A DNA stretch of 64,000 nt from Hymenobacter duratus (lineage in GTDB: Bacteria; Bacteroidota; Bacteroidia; Cytophagales; Hymenobacteraceae), in NCBI RefSeq assembly GCF_014698995.1, contig NZ_JACWZZ010000002.1, positions 62,001-126,000 on the forward strand, given 5' to 3'. Numbering within the stretch: the first letter of the stretch is position 1; each line of letters starts with the position of its first letter. The notes under the pieces are model-generated. The model was not told where the DNA came from. It saw nothing but the letters and a program-made list of their open reading frames with translations, and made no database searches. The translations under genes and the position numbers were made by a program. This document shows, one piece after another, positions 1-8,223 of the stretch.

Positions 1-159
1 GCGCAGGATATTGCCGCCGGCGAAGTCTTCACCAAGGATAACCTGCGCGTGGTGCGCCCCGGCGACGGTCTGCCGCCCCGCTACTACGACCAGCTGCTGG
101 GCAAGCCGGCCCGCCAGGAACTGCGCGCCGGCACCGCGCTGACATGGGACGCGCTGTAA
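1..159 (+). CDS. pseI: C-terminal end of pseudaminic acid synthase-like (NeuB/PseI) protein, partial
   Basis: Only the last 52 codons lie in the window; the 5' part is outside. They read as a SAF (antifreeze-like) domain: an AAGEVFTKDNLRVVRPGDGL-type segment, then YYDQLLGK and the ending TALTWDAL. This is the C-terminal substrate-capping domain of the sialic-acid synthase family, which condenses phosphoenolpyruvate with a 6-carbon amino sugar. The ending in xALxWD is what I associate with pseudaminic acid synthases (PseI) rather than NeuB; this subtype call is inference from a short piece. It is followed closely by glycan genes on the same strand, which fits a surface-glycan cluster. Confidence 0.75.
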   Translation, partial: AQDIAAGEVFTKDNLRVVRPGDGLPPRYYDQLLGKPARQELRAGTALTWDAL

Positions 160-167
160 CGCCGGCC

Positions 168-1472
168 ATGCCTGATTCTGCCGTTCCGCCCACTCCCGCC
201 GCCCGCCTGCACGACATTCTGCAGTTGCGGTTCACGTCCCTGTTTGCGGCCCTGCCAGCCCGGATGCTGGAGCCTATTTCGCCGGCTAATCCGCTGAAAC
301 GGTTGCTGAAAGTGGCGGGCTACGCCGGGCTGCGGCTGGTCGGCAATATGTTCCGGCCCGTCCGAAACCCGGAAAACCTGCGCGGCGCAGTGTGGCTATA
401 CGCAGTGAGCCAGAACAACTACGATTCCCTGTATTTTCTGCGGGAGACCCGGCCCGATTCGGTGCTGATAGCCGGGCAGAGCAAGGAAATCGGGCGCTAC
501 AACGGACAGGTAAACCGGCTGTCGTTGCGGCGCAAGCTACTGTATTACGGGCAGCTGCCGGAGGTATACCGGGCGTTGCGGCACACGGAGGGCGAGCGGG
601 CCTGGCGGTTTTTCGATTTGATTTTCAACGCCATCGGCTACTACGAGGTGTACCGGCGGGCGCTGCGCCACTACCGGCCGCGGGCTGTGGTGTTTGCCAA
701 CGACCACAACGACGACGCCCGCGCCCTGCTGGTGGCCTGCCACGCCGAAGGCGTGCCCACGGCCTACGTACAGCACGCCAGTGTCAGTACCAACTTCCCG
801 CCCCTGGGGTTCGACCTGAGCCTGCTGGAAGGCCAGGATGCGCTGGACAAATACCGGCAGTGCGGGCCGGTGCGCGGCCGCGTGGCGCTGGTAGGAATGC
901 CCAAAGCAGACTCCTTTCTGGCCCGAAAGAACCAGAATACGCGGGTGCAGCGCGTAGGCGTAGCCTGCAACACGCTGGATACCACCGAGGCTATTACCGA
1001 AACCCTGGCCTACCTGCTGGGCGAGTTTCCGGACCTCACCTTCACCTTCCGCCCCCACCCCGGCGACCAGCGCGACTTCGCGTTTCTGCGGCGGCAGCAC
1101 CCGCAGCTGCAGTTCTCCGATGCCCGCCAGCAGAACGTATTTGAGTTTCTGCAGCAGCAGGATGCGCTGGTGGCCGCCGACACCAGCACCCACCTCGAAG
1201 CCACGCTGCTGAATCTGGCGAGTGTCTATTTCCGCTTCGGCACCCACGCCGTGGCCGACGACTACTATGGCTATGTGGCGCACGGCTTGGTGCCACGCGC
1301 CGCCAAGCTACCGGAGCTGGCAGCCCTGCTGCGCGGCTATCAGCAGCACAAACCGCTGGATCTGTACCGCAAAGCCGCCTACTACAACGCCACCCTCGGC
1401 ACTCCCGACGAAGGCCACAGCCAACGGCGCGCCGCGCGCCTGCTGGATGAGTGGCTGGAAACTGTAGCTTGA
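168..1472 (+). CDS. Glycosyltransferase-like polysaccharide biosynthesis protein
   Basis: A 434-residue soluble protein without signal peptide or membrane segments. The C-terminal half looks like a GT-B nucleotide-sugar-binding half: a VGVACNTLDTTEAI segment, then FTFRPHPGD (the RPHP turn seen in CDP-glycerol/capsule/sialyl-transferase-like families), then VAADTSTHLEA. The middle carries YVQHASVSTNFPP, like the Q-H-G/A segment of capsule transferases. I infer transfer of a sugar, possibly the nonulosonate made by the upstream PseI-like enzyme, onto a surface glycan. The ATG at 168 is 8 nt after the previous stop. An in-frame ATG at 144 lies inside the conserved end of the previous gene and is probably fortuitous. 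The exact family is not recognised. Confidence 0.7.
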   Translation: MPDSAVPPTPAARLHDILQLRFTSLFAALPARMLEPISPANPLKRLLKVAGYAGLRLVGNMFRPVRNPENLRGAVWLYAVSQNNYDSLYFLRETRPDSVLIAGQSKEIGRYNGQVNRLSLRRKLLYYGQLPEVYRALRHTEGERAWRFFDLIFNAIGYYEVYRRALRHYRPRAVVFANDHNDDARALLVACHAEGVPTAYVQHASVSTNFPPLGFDLSLLEGQDALDKYRQCGPVRGRVALVGMPKADSFLARKNQNTRVQRVGVACNTLDTTEAITETLAYLLGEFPDLTFTFRPHPGDQRDFAFLRRQHPQLQFSDARQQNVFEFLQQQDALVAADTSTHLEATLLNLASVYFRFGTHAVADDYYGYVAHGLVPRAAKLPELAALLRGYQQHKPLDLYRKAAYYNATLGTPDEGHSQRRAARLLDEWLETVA

Positions 1473-1536
1473 GCTGACAATCTTCTTTTAGGCTCCAAAG
1501 TCCGGTACTTTACTGGCTTACTTCTCTGCCGAAACT

Positions 1537-2904
1537 ATGCTTCCGCCGCTGCCTCCTGTCGTTGCTACCACGCCTGAAAGCCGGCTGGCGTACGTGCTGC
1601 ACCACTTCTGGCAGGCCTACAATGGCCGACCGGAAGTAACTATCGGCTACGCGGCCACGCAGCCGCAGGTGGAAATGGCGGAGGCAGCCGGCACTTTTTT
1701 CAGCGAAACCAACCCCTACCCGGCCGCCCCTGGCTGGCGCGACTGGCACGGGCAGCGCCTGCCGTTCTTCTTCGACCCGCACCCCGACAAGCCGCTACTG
1801 GAGCTGTTGCCCGCCGGCCGGGCGCGCATCAATGCCGATGTTGTGTCGGCGGCGTTTTACCTGCTCAGCGGCTGGCAGGAGTTTTTCTCCGACGAGCGGG
1901 ACCAACACGACCGTTTTCCGTTTGCGGCCAGCGTGCAGCACCGCTATGGTTTCGTGGCCGTGCCGGTCGTTAATTATTACTTCGACGTGCTGAAAACGGC
2001 CGTGGAACATGCTACAGGCCAGCCAATGCCGCCGCGTCGCTGGGCGGGTGGCGCGCCCTTCGCCACCTTCGTTACGCATGATATTGACAGTTTGCACGGC
2101 GCCTGGAAAGCACCGGCCAAGGCTGCCCTACGGCGCCACGACTGGCTGAGTTTCGGGCGGCAGCTGTTGCAGCACTTCACCCAACCCGATACCTGGGACA
2201 ACTTGGAACTAGTGCAGCGCACGGTAGCGGAGTTTGGGGCGAAAAGCACATTCTTTTTCCTGCCTGAGCACCAAAAAGATGCCAACGGAACCCCCAATGC
2301 CGATTATCTAGCCGCAACTGTTCGTCAGCGCGCTACGCAACTGGTGAAAACCGGGTCTGAATTAGCGGTGCACGGGAGCATAGGCACCTGCGTTGATGCC
2401 CGAAAACTGCGCAAACAGCGCGCCCGGATACCCGGAAAAGTACTTGGCAACCGGTTTCATTACCTGTACTGGGAGCCGCGCCTTACTTCTGCCGTGCTGA
2501 CGGAGGCCGGAATAGCCTACGATTCCACGCTGGGTTTCGCCGAGCATTACGGCTTCCGCAACTCCTACTGTTTACCGTTTCAGCCGTTCGATTTCCAGAC
2601 CGGCAAGCCTTGCGACTTCCTGGAAATCCCGCTCAATGTCATGGATGCCACGCTGCACCACCCCAACTACCTGCAACTGGCCCCCGACGAAATTCTGCCG
2701 GCCCTGACGCCCATGTTCCGGGAAATCGAGCGGTTCGGAGGCGTCTGTACGCTGCTCTGGCACAACGACCACTTTGACCCCGCCAACGAAAGGACCGGCC
2801 CACGCCAGTTCGCCGAGCTGATGCAGTACCTTCGCAGCCGTAACACGGCCTTCGTCAACGGCCAAGATGTAGTGGATTGGTGCAGTGCTGGATTGGTGGA
2901 TTGA
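1537..2904 (+). CDS. Polysaccharide deacetylase family protein (NodB-like)
   Basis: A 455-residue protein with a NodB-type deacetylase core. FATFVTHDIDSL is the metal/catalytic D-D motif 1, KSTFFFLPEHQ follows, LAVHGSIGTCVDARKL is the H-x3-S/T motif 2, and IAYDSTLGF the motif with the substrate-side residues. The N-terminal 160 residues are an extra domain common in Bacteroidetes homologues. No signal peptide is visible, so it probably acts in the cytoplasm on a lipid-linked or nucleotide-linked sugar. It would N-deacetylate acetylated amino sugars. It sits between a transferase-like gene and a flippase on the same strand, which supports a role in glycan assembly. The specific substrate is unknown. 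Confidence 0.85.
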   Translation: MLPPLPPVVATTPESRLAYVLHHFWQAYNGRPEVTIGYAATQPQVEMAEAAGTFFSETNPYPAAPGWRDWHGQRLPFFFDPHPDKPLLELLPAGRARINADVVSAAFYLLSGWQEFFSDERDQHDRFPFAASVQHRYGFVAVPVVNYYFDVLKTAVEHATGQPMPPRRWAGGAPFATFVTHDIDSLHGAWKAPAKAALRRHDWLSFGRQLLQHFTQPDTWDNLELVQRTVAEFGAKSTFFFLPEHQKDANGTPNADYLAATVRQRATQLVKTGSELAVHGSIGTCVDARKLRKQRARIPGKVLGNRFHYLYWEPRLTSAVLTEAGIAYDSTLGFAEHYGFRNSYCLPFQPFDFQTGKPCDFLEIPLNVMDATLHHPNYLQLAPDEILPALTPMFREIERFGGVCTLLWHNDHFDPANERTGPRQFAELMQYLRSRNTAFVNGQDVVDWCSAGLVD

Positions 2905-2976
2905 GCGTTTGACGCTGAATTCCCCCGTTCCGCCTTGCTAAATCCGCCACGTTGTAATCCATTAATCCACCAATCC
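2890..2976. repeat. Inverted repeat of AATCCACCAATCC words between two glycan genes
   Basis: A perfect 13-bp inverted repeat (2890-2902 against 2964-2976, word AATCCACCAATCC) begins inside the end of the deacetylase gene and runs into the leader of the flippase. The word is itself a reiteration of 'aatccacc'. It could fold as a hairpin in the intercistronic RNA. It belongs to the class of low-complexity intergenic inverted repeats seen several more times in this window. Confidence 0.7.
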
Positions 2977-2982
2977 ACCATC

Positions 2983-4455
2983 TTGGGTATCGTTCGGCGG
3001 CAGGGACTGCGCAACACGGTTATTTCTTACATCGGGCTGGCGCTGGGCTTCGTGAATACGGTGCTGGTGCTGCCCAAAGTGCTGGAGCCGCACCAGATTG
3101 GCCTGACCAGCGTGCTGGTGGCGCTGGCTACTATGTTTGCGCAGGTGTCGGCCTTCGGGTTCGGCAACATGGGCATCCGGTTTTTCCCATATTTCCGGCA
3201 GCGCGAGGTAGGTCACCACGGGTTTCTGCCGTTTCTGCTGGGCGTGCCGCTGCTGGGCTTTTCGCTGGTAGCGGCCCTGTATCTATTGGGCAAGCCGCTG
3301 GTGCTGAGCTGGTATACCGAGGACGCGGCGTTGCTCAACCAGTATTACGTGTGGGGCCTGGTGCTGGCGCTGTTCACGCTGCTGCTTAATCTGCAGGACG
3401 CCTACCTGAAAGCCCTCTATCACACCGCCTTCTCCTCCTTCTCACAGGAAATCGTTCTGCGCCTGCTCATTACGGCCGGCGCGTTGCTCTTCGGCAGCGG
3501 CTATCTCGATTTTCATGGCTACGTGCTCTGGTACATCGGCGTCAATAGCAGTATTGCGCTGCTGCTCACGGTGTACACGGCCTTCATCGGGGAGCTGCAC
3601 CTGCGGCCGACGCGGGCGGTGCTGGGCGTACGGCCACTGCGCGAGATGCTCAGCTTCGGAGCGTTTGCGCTGCTCGGCAACGTGTCGGGCGTTATCATCA
3701 CCACCATCGACTCGCTGATGGTGGGCTCGAAGGTAAACTTCGACGGGGCGGGCGTGTACAGCGTGGCGTTTTTCATCAGCACGGCGCTGGTGCTGCCGTT
3801 CCGGGCGCTGTATAAGATTGCCTTTCCGCTGCTGGCCGATTACTGGAAGGAAAACGACCTGCCGCGCATGGCCGACTTCTACCAGCGCACCACCCGCCTC
3901 AACACGCTGCTGGGCTGCTACCTGGCCCTGGGCATTGCGCTCAACCTCGACTTCATCTTTGCCCAGATGAAACCGGCCTACGCGGCCGGCGCCACGTCGG
4001 TGCTTATCCTGCTCGGCGGCCGCCTCTTCGACGGCATTACGGGCGTGAACGGGCTCATCGTCGTTACGTCGCCACGCTATCGCTACGATTTACTGTTCAA
4101 TGCCTCGCTGGCCGCCGCCACGGTGCTCATGAACCTGCTGCTGATTCCGCGCATGGGCCTGACTGGTGCCGCCGTAGCCGCCGCCATTGCTCTGGTTTCC
4201 ATCAATATAGCCCGCACCTGGTTTGTGTGGTACAGCTTCGGCCTGCAGCCTTTCGACCGGCGCGTACCCCTGATTCTGCTGCTGGCTGCTGCCGCTGGTC
4301 TGGCCGCGTGGCTGGTGCCGTTCGTGTACTCGCTGTTCGTCACAATGCTGCTGCGCTCCACCCTGCTGACGGCCGTATACGGTGGCCTGCTGCTGCTTAC
4401 CAATGCCGAGCCGCAGGTACGCGAGGTATTGCGGAAGCTATTGAAGCGGATATAG
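2983..4455 (+). CDS. Lipopolysaccharide/oligosaccharide flippase (Wzx/MATE-like polysaccharide exporter)
   Basis: A hydrophobic protein of about 490 residues with some 12-14 predicted membrane helices and the layout of the polysaccharide-transport MOP family. It would move lipid-linked glycan repeat units across the inner membrane. The start is a TTG at 2983, giving the N-terminus (M)GIVRRQGLRNTV, which matches the usual beginning of Bacteroidetes flippases. The reading frame is open further up to a TTG at 2935, but that stretch is made of the AATCCACC repeat and is unlikely to be coded. It closes the same-strand glycan run that begins at the window edge. Confidence 0.85.
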   Translation: MGIVRRQGLRNTVISYIGLALGFVNTVLVLPKVLEPHQIGLTSVLVALATMFAQVSAFGFGNMGIRFFPYFRQREVGHHGFLPFLLGVPLLGFSLVAALYLLGKPLVLSWYTEDAALLNQYYVWGLVLALFTLLLNLQDAYLKALYHTAFSSFSQEIVLRLLITAGALLFGSGYLDFHGYVLWYIGVNSSIALLLTVYTAFIGELHLRPTRAVLGVRPLREMLSFGAFALLGNVSGVIITTIDSLMVGSKVNFDGAGVYSVAFFISTALVLPFRALYKIAFPLLADYWKENDLPRMADFYQRTTRLNTLLGCYLALGIALNLDFIFAQMKPAYAAGATSVLILLGGRLFDGITGVNGLIVVTSPRYRYDLLFNASLAAATVLMNLLLIPRMGLTGAAVAAAIALVSINIARTWFVWYSFGLQPFDRRVPLILLLAAAAGLAAWLVPFVYSLFVTMLLRSTLLTAVYGGLLLLTNAEPQVREVLRKLLKRI

Positions 4456-4502
4456 GCTGCGGCTACACTTATTTCTCTGCTCTTATTTCTTCTTAAATCA
4501 GG

Positions 4503-5435
4503 CTACTTGCTGGAATGCAAATCTGCCGCGGGCACTTCAAAAACCTCTGTTGACGAGGTTTCAGTTCGCAAATCAGTTGCTTTGTATACTTGACGCAGTA
4601 TTATAGCCAATACAGCGGCGCTAAGCAGCACAACACCACCATATAGCCAGGGACCACCAAGGAAGTCTACTACATCTTCGGCCTCCTTCACATTCGGCAA
4701 CCAAATGATGGCCGCAAACGCCAAAAGGTTGTTTAATGCATGTACGGCTATGCCCACCGACAATGAGCGGGTGCGGTAGTAAAGCCAGCCTAGCAACATG
4801 CCAATCAGGCAAGCATTCAAACTTTGAGCTGGGTTGAAGTGAACGAGTCCGAACAGAAAGGAAGATTGTCCAATAGCTATCCACGGCCGGTAGTTGCGCA
4901 ACAAGCCTTGCAGCAATACTCCACGAAAAATCAGTTCTTCCAACACAGGTACGACTACAACCCCGATTGGAAGAGTGATCCATGGTTTTTGCACCAGCTT
5001 CTCGAACGCGCCATGCGTCCAATCAGGCAAATGCAGAAAACTACTCAGTGTAAGCACCATTCCGAATGCAAACACTAATAAAGGCAACACCGCGAGTAGC
5101 CACATTTGCCTCAGACCAGTGAGTTGCAAAGACTGACCGCGGCTTCCGACCTTCCAACGCAGAAAAGCTAGCAGCACCAGATTACTGCCCACCGTTATCA
5201 GAATTCCTGACACCGATTCTGACAGGGCAAATACGCCTTTTGCAACCGCATACAAGGGAATACCTGTAATTATCAAAGCCAGCAGGTACCAACCCAAAAA
5301 GCCCCAGCTTTCTTTGATGGTTGGATAAACTTTTATGGCTGATTTGGGGGCCACAACGGGCGTTTCGGTAACAATAGCGTCCACTGAAAAGCAGGATAAA
5401 GCGAGGGCCAAAGCTACGTGCAAACCACCCCGCAA
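4503..5435 (-). CDS. CPBP family intramembrane glutamic endopeptidase
   Basis: A 310-residue polytopic protein with the ABI/CPBP (CAAX-like) protease motifs: EELIFRG (E166, E167, R171), FGLVHFN (H199) and VHALNN (H232). In this family the two glutamates and histidines form the active site within the membrane. Substrates in bacteria are mostly unknown. The first 35 residues are less typical, and a GTG at about 5384 (VDAIVTET) is an alternative start. It is convergent with the flippase (47-nt gap, no obvious terminator) and downstream of the permease on the same strand. Confidence 0.85.
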   Translation of the reverse strand: MRGGLHVALALALSCFSVDAIVTETPVVAPKSAIKVYPTIKESWGFLGWYLLALIITGIPLYAVAKGVFALSESVSGILITVGSNLVLLAFLRWKVGSRGQSLQLTGLRQMWLLAVLPLLVFAFGMVLTLSSFLHLPDWTHGAFEKLVQKPWITLPIGVVVVPVLEELIFRGVLLQGLLRNYRPWIAIGQSSFLFGLVHFNPAQSLNACLIGMLLGWLYYRTRSLSVGIAVHALNNLLAFAAIIWLPNVKEAEDVVDFLGGPWLYGGVVLLSAAVLAIILRQVYKATDLRTETSSTEVFEVPAADLHSSK

Positions 5436-5485
5436 CGCAAACAGCCGGAACCTTACGGCACCGGCTGCTACTGCGGATGTACAAC

Positions 5486-6937
5486 CTAATTCTTAATTTT
5501 TAATTCATTCCCCAGCTTACTGTGCTTGCGGCCGTACCCGAAATAGATGCCCAGGCCAATAGCCAGCCACACGGCTAGCCGCAGCCACGTTTCCCACGGC
5601 AACGACACCATCATCAGCACGCAGGTCAGGATGCCGAGGATGGGCACCAGCGGCACAAACGGGGTGCGAAACCCGCGGGGTGCGTCGGGCTCCTTTTTGC
5701 GCATAATCAGGATGCCCACGCACACCATCACGAAGGCCAGCAGCGTGCCGATACTCGTCATTTCGCCCACTACCGAAATCGGCACAAAGCCGGCAAACAG
5801 CGCAATGAACAGCCCCAGCAGCAGATTCGACTGCAGCGGCGTGCGGAACCGCTCGTGAATGCGGGCGAAAACCGGAGGCAGCAGGCCATCCTTGGCCATG
5901 GAGAAGAACACGCGGCTCTGCCCCAGCAAATCCACCAGAATTACGGAAGTATAGCCGATAATTATGGCCAGAATCACGGCCGATGACAGCCAGGCATACG
6001 GCGTTTTCTCGATGGCAATGGCCACGGGTGCCGCACTGTCCTTGAACTCGGTGTAGTTGGCCAGGCCCGTCATCACGTGGCCAAACAGCACGAACAGGAT
6101 GGTGCACACCACCAACGAGCCGATGATACCGATGGGCATATTGCGCTGCGGATTCTTGGTTTCCTGCGCCATGGTAGCCACGATATCGAAGCCGATGAAC
6201 ACGAAGAATACTACGCCGGCCCCGCGCAGAATACCGCTCCAGCCGAACTCGCCAAACACGCCCGTATTCTGCGGAATGTACGGCTGGTAGTTGGCCGGAT
6301 CAATGTACTGCCAGCCCAGCCCGATGAACACCAGCACTACGGCCACTTTCAGCGTGACTACCAGCGCATTGAACCACGCTGAGCCCTGCGTGCCACGAAT
6401 AATAATCATGGTAATGGCCAGCACAATGAGCATGGCCGGTACGTTCACAAAGCCGTGTACGATGCTTCCATCGGCGAGCTTGGCCGTTTCGAACGGCGAC
6501 ATCACCAGCTGCGGCGGCACATGAATGCCGTAGTTGCTCAGGAATTTGAGCAGGTACTGCGACCAACTGATGGCCACCGTAGCAGCCCCCACCGAGTATT
6601 CGAGCACCAGGTCCCAGCCAATAATCCAGGCAAACAGCTCGCCCATGGTGGCGTAGGCGTAGGTATAGGCCGAGCCCGAAACGGGCACCATCGAGGCAAA
6701 TTCGGCGTAGCACAGCGCTGAAAACGCGCAGCCTACTGCCGCCACAATAAAGGAAAGCGTAACGGCCGGCCCGGCGTTGTTGGCAGCCGCAATGCCCGTG
6801 AGTGAGAACAGGCCTGCGCCAATAATGACACCAATGCCGATGGTGATGAGATTGAAGCCGTTCAGGCTTCGTTTGAGGGTGTTAGCGCCCGTTTCGGCCG
6901 CTTCCTGCCGGAGCAGTTCCAAGGATTTTTTAAGCAT
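5486..6937 (-). CDS. APC-superfamily amino acid permease, SAM-riboswitch controlled
   Basis: A 483-residue transporter with about 12-13 membrane helices of the cationic-amino-acid-transporter type. Near the N-terminus it has GIGVIIGAGLFSLTG (the unwound helix 1 substrate site), then SFIVAAVGCAFSALCYAEFA and SGSAYTYAYATMGE in helices 2-3. It imports or exchanges amino acids at the inner membrane. ATG at 6937 (MLKKSLELL) is preferred over an upstream ATG at 6952. By sequence alone the substrate cannot be told. The SAM-I riboswitch about 320 nt upstream on the same transcript points to methionine or a related sulfur compound; this is inference from context. Confidence 0.88.
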   Translation of the reverse strand: MLKKSLELLRQEAAETGANTLKRSLNGFNLITIGIGVIIGAGLFSLTGIAAANNAGPAVTLSFIVAAVGCAFSALCYAEFASMVPVSGSAYTYAYATMGELFAWIIGWDLVLEYSVGAATVAISWSQYLLKFLSNYGIHVPPQLVMSPFETAKLADGSIVHGFVNVPAMLIVLAITMIIIRGTQGSAWFNALVVTLKVAVVLVFIGLGWQYIDPANYQPYIPQNTGVFGEFGWSGILRGAGVVFFVFIGFDIVATMAQETKNPQRNMPIGIIGSLVVCTILFVLFGHVMTGLANYTEFKDSAAPVAIAIEKTPYAWLSSAVILAIIIGYTSVILVDLLGQSRVFFSMAKDGLLPPVFARIHERFRTPLQSNLLLGLFIALFAGFVPISVVGEMTSIGTLLAFVMVCVGILIMRKKEPDAPRGFRTPFVPLVPILGILTCVLMMVSLPWETWLRLAVWLAIGLGIYFGYGRKHSKLGNELKIKN

Positions 6938-7255
6938 ACAAGACGGCAGCACGAAGCGTAGCTTCGCGGATCAGTGAACAGGCCGGCGCCTTCCACAACG
7001 GGCAGAAGCGCAGGGCCGCTTGCTGCATGAGCAAACGGACCGGACAACCAGAAAATACAGGTGAAGAAAACGCAGGCCGGCATCAGCCTAGCCCATTACC
7101 AGCCGACAAGGAACAGCCCCGAACAGCAGGATCAGAGGCACTCAGCAGCAACAACAGCCCGCGCTACAACAGCCCTGAGCGCCCACAGGAAGGCACAGAG
7201 AAGTAGCAGAAACAACGAAACGAGCAGTAAGGCGAGGCAGGAAATCCACGGCAAC

Positions 7256-7355
7256 TTGTTTTTATATGGTCAGGAATTGGCACCGTTCCGGCAGTGTCCG
7301 GGTGGTTGCCGACGCTTCATCGAGCCTGTCTCTCAGCGCCTCTTTATAAAAACAA
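7256..7355 (-). promoter_or_regulatory. SAM-I riboswitch aptamer (S-box)
   Basis: Read on the minus strand, this has the S-box layout. The P1 arms (7355-7345 and 7266-7256, TTGTTTTTATA / TATAAAAACAA) are perfectly complementary over 11 bp. Inside are AAGAGG, a CGCT/AGCG P2, the core GATGAAGCGTCGGCAACC (7321-7304) and GGTGCCAATTCC (7284-7273), which match the conserved GAUGAA..C..GGCAACC and GGUGCnAAUUCC of SAM-I. A Bacteroidetes -7 box lies about 30 nt upstream. The next gene on the strand is the amino-acid permease. S-boxes normally lower expression when S-adenosylmethionine is abundant. I see no clear terminator in the roughly 320-nt leader after it, so the expression platform is unresolved. 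Confidence 0.9.
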
Positions 7356-7382
7356 TCCTTTGTCGGTAAAGAATTGATGCGG

Positions 7383-7415
7383 CAAAGGTACGTTCGGCCG
7401 GCGCGGATTTACAAA
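7383..7415 (-). promoter_or_regulatory. Promoter of the SAM-riboswitch/permease transcript
   Basis: The minus strand carries TACCTTTG (7390-7383), an exact Bacteroidetes -7 box (TAnnTTTG). A TTTG lies 21 nt further up (7415-7412; the usual spacer is about 19). Predicted transcription start is near 7378, about 20 nt before the aptamer. Confidence 0.65.
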
Positions 7416-7634
7416 CCGGCGTGATAGTTCCGGTTTTGGCCGGCTTGTGCAGGCCCGACTACGCATTGCGAACAAGGTTTAAACTCCGTATTGACTTTTT
7501 TTTATTTTACCCGGACTGTTCGATTTGAAAAAAACTGGCATTTGAGTTGCGTACAGGCATTTCACAAGCACAAAAGCTCGCTCCAGACAGCGGGCACTCT
7601 TCTCTTCAAATTCAACAATTCAAATACTTCAGCC
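7416..7634. other. Intergenic region, AT-rich leader of the Spy-like gene
   Basis: No gene seen. Base composition falls from about 7485 on, with a T8 tract near 7497. I found no clear TAnnTTTG box for the downstream gene. Confidence 0.5.
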
Positions 7635-8057
7635 ATGAAAAAGTCTCTCATTCTGCTCGCTGCTCTTGCATTCTCGGTTAGTGTGGCCTCGGCCCAGACG
7701 GCTACCTCCAAACCCGACCGCAAGGCCAGAATGGAGCAAGCCGGCAAGACCCCGAAAACGCCTGAGCAGCGCGCCGACCACGCCGCGCAACGCCTCACCA
7801 AGCAACTGGGCTTGTCTGCCGCTCAGACGGCGCAGGTGCGTGAGCTGCACATAGTCCGGTACAAGGAAATGGAGGCCAAGCGCACCCAGCTTGCCACCAC
7901 CGACAAAACCCAGCGCCACCAGGAAATGAAGGCGGGCAAGGAGCGGTACGAAACCCAGCTCAAACAAATCCTGAGCGCCGAGCAATACACCAAATACGCC
8001 CAGCTGCGCGCCGAAAAGGCCGAAAAGCATAAAGGCCACCGCAAAGCCAAAGGCTAG
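7635..8057 (+). CDS. Small secreted Spy/CpxP-like (DUF4890-type) protein
   Basis: A 140-residue protein with a clean signal peptide (MKKSLILLAALAFSVSVASA, cleavage before QTATS). The rest is a very basic, all-helical region rich in K, Q, A and E, with the segment LGLSAAQTAQVRELH followed by ILSAEQYTKYAQLRAEK. This resembles the two LTxxQ-like halves of Spy/CpxP periplasmic chaperones. A role in envelope stress is inferred only from this resemblance. ATG 7635 is chosen because it begins the signal peptide. A strong terminator follows 20 nt after the stop, so it is probably monocistronic. A second protein of the same type lies at 41394-41906. Confidence 0.8.
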   Translation: MKKSLILLAALAFSVSVASAQTATSKPDRKARMEQAGKTPKTPEQRADHAAQRLTKQLGLSAAQTAQVRELHIVRYKEMEAKRTQLATTDKTQRHQEMKAGKERYETQLKQILSAEQYTKYAQLRAEKAEKHKGHRKAKG

Positions 8058-8075
8058 TTTTCGCAGTGAATAAGC

Positions 8076-8108
8076 AAAGAGCCCCGCCAGCATTGGCGGG
8101 GCTCTTTT
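8076..8108 (+). terminator. Rho-independent terminator of the Spy-like gene
   Basis: A 14-bp perfect stem (8076-8089 / 8094-8107, GC-rich core GCCCCGCCA) with a 4-nt loop, ending in a T run. Confidence 0.9.
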
Positions 8109-8137
8109 GTGCTTTGGTCTTTTGAAAATACCGAGTC

Positions 8138-8223
8138 ATCCTGAGCGGAGCGAAGGACCTTATTATGCCCGACGCCGTTGATACTTGTGGGGGCGTGATA
8201 AGGTCCTTCGCTCCGCTCAGGAT
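8138..8223. repeat. Family A intergenic palindrome (CCTGAGCGGAGCGAAGGACC)
   Basis: A perfect 25-bp inverted repeat (8138-8162 / 8199-8223) around a 36-nt centre. The arms carry ATCCTGAGCGGAGCGAAGGA. A second copy is at 46511-46595. The right arm reaches into the ecsC-like gene and provides its stop codon. Related repeats are widespread between genes in many bacterial phyla; their origin is not settled. Confidence 0.9.

Noticed and set aside
6862..7083. Minus-strand frame with a signal-peptide-like start in the permease leader
   Set aside because: It overlaps the permease start in another frame and ends inside that gene; the hydrophobic start is probably chance.
7061..7369. 102-codon plus-strand frame upstream of the Spy-like gene
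   Set aside because: It lies antisense across the SAM-I aptamer and permease leader and has low-complexity composition.
8138..8223. Family A palindrome as a plain terminator
   Set aside because: No T tract follows and a near-identical copy lies at an unrelated gene pair, so it is an interspersed repeat first, though it may also act as a hairpin.
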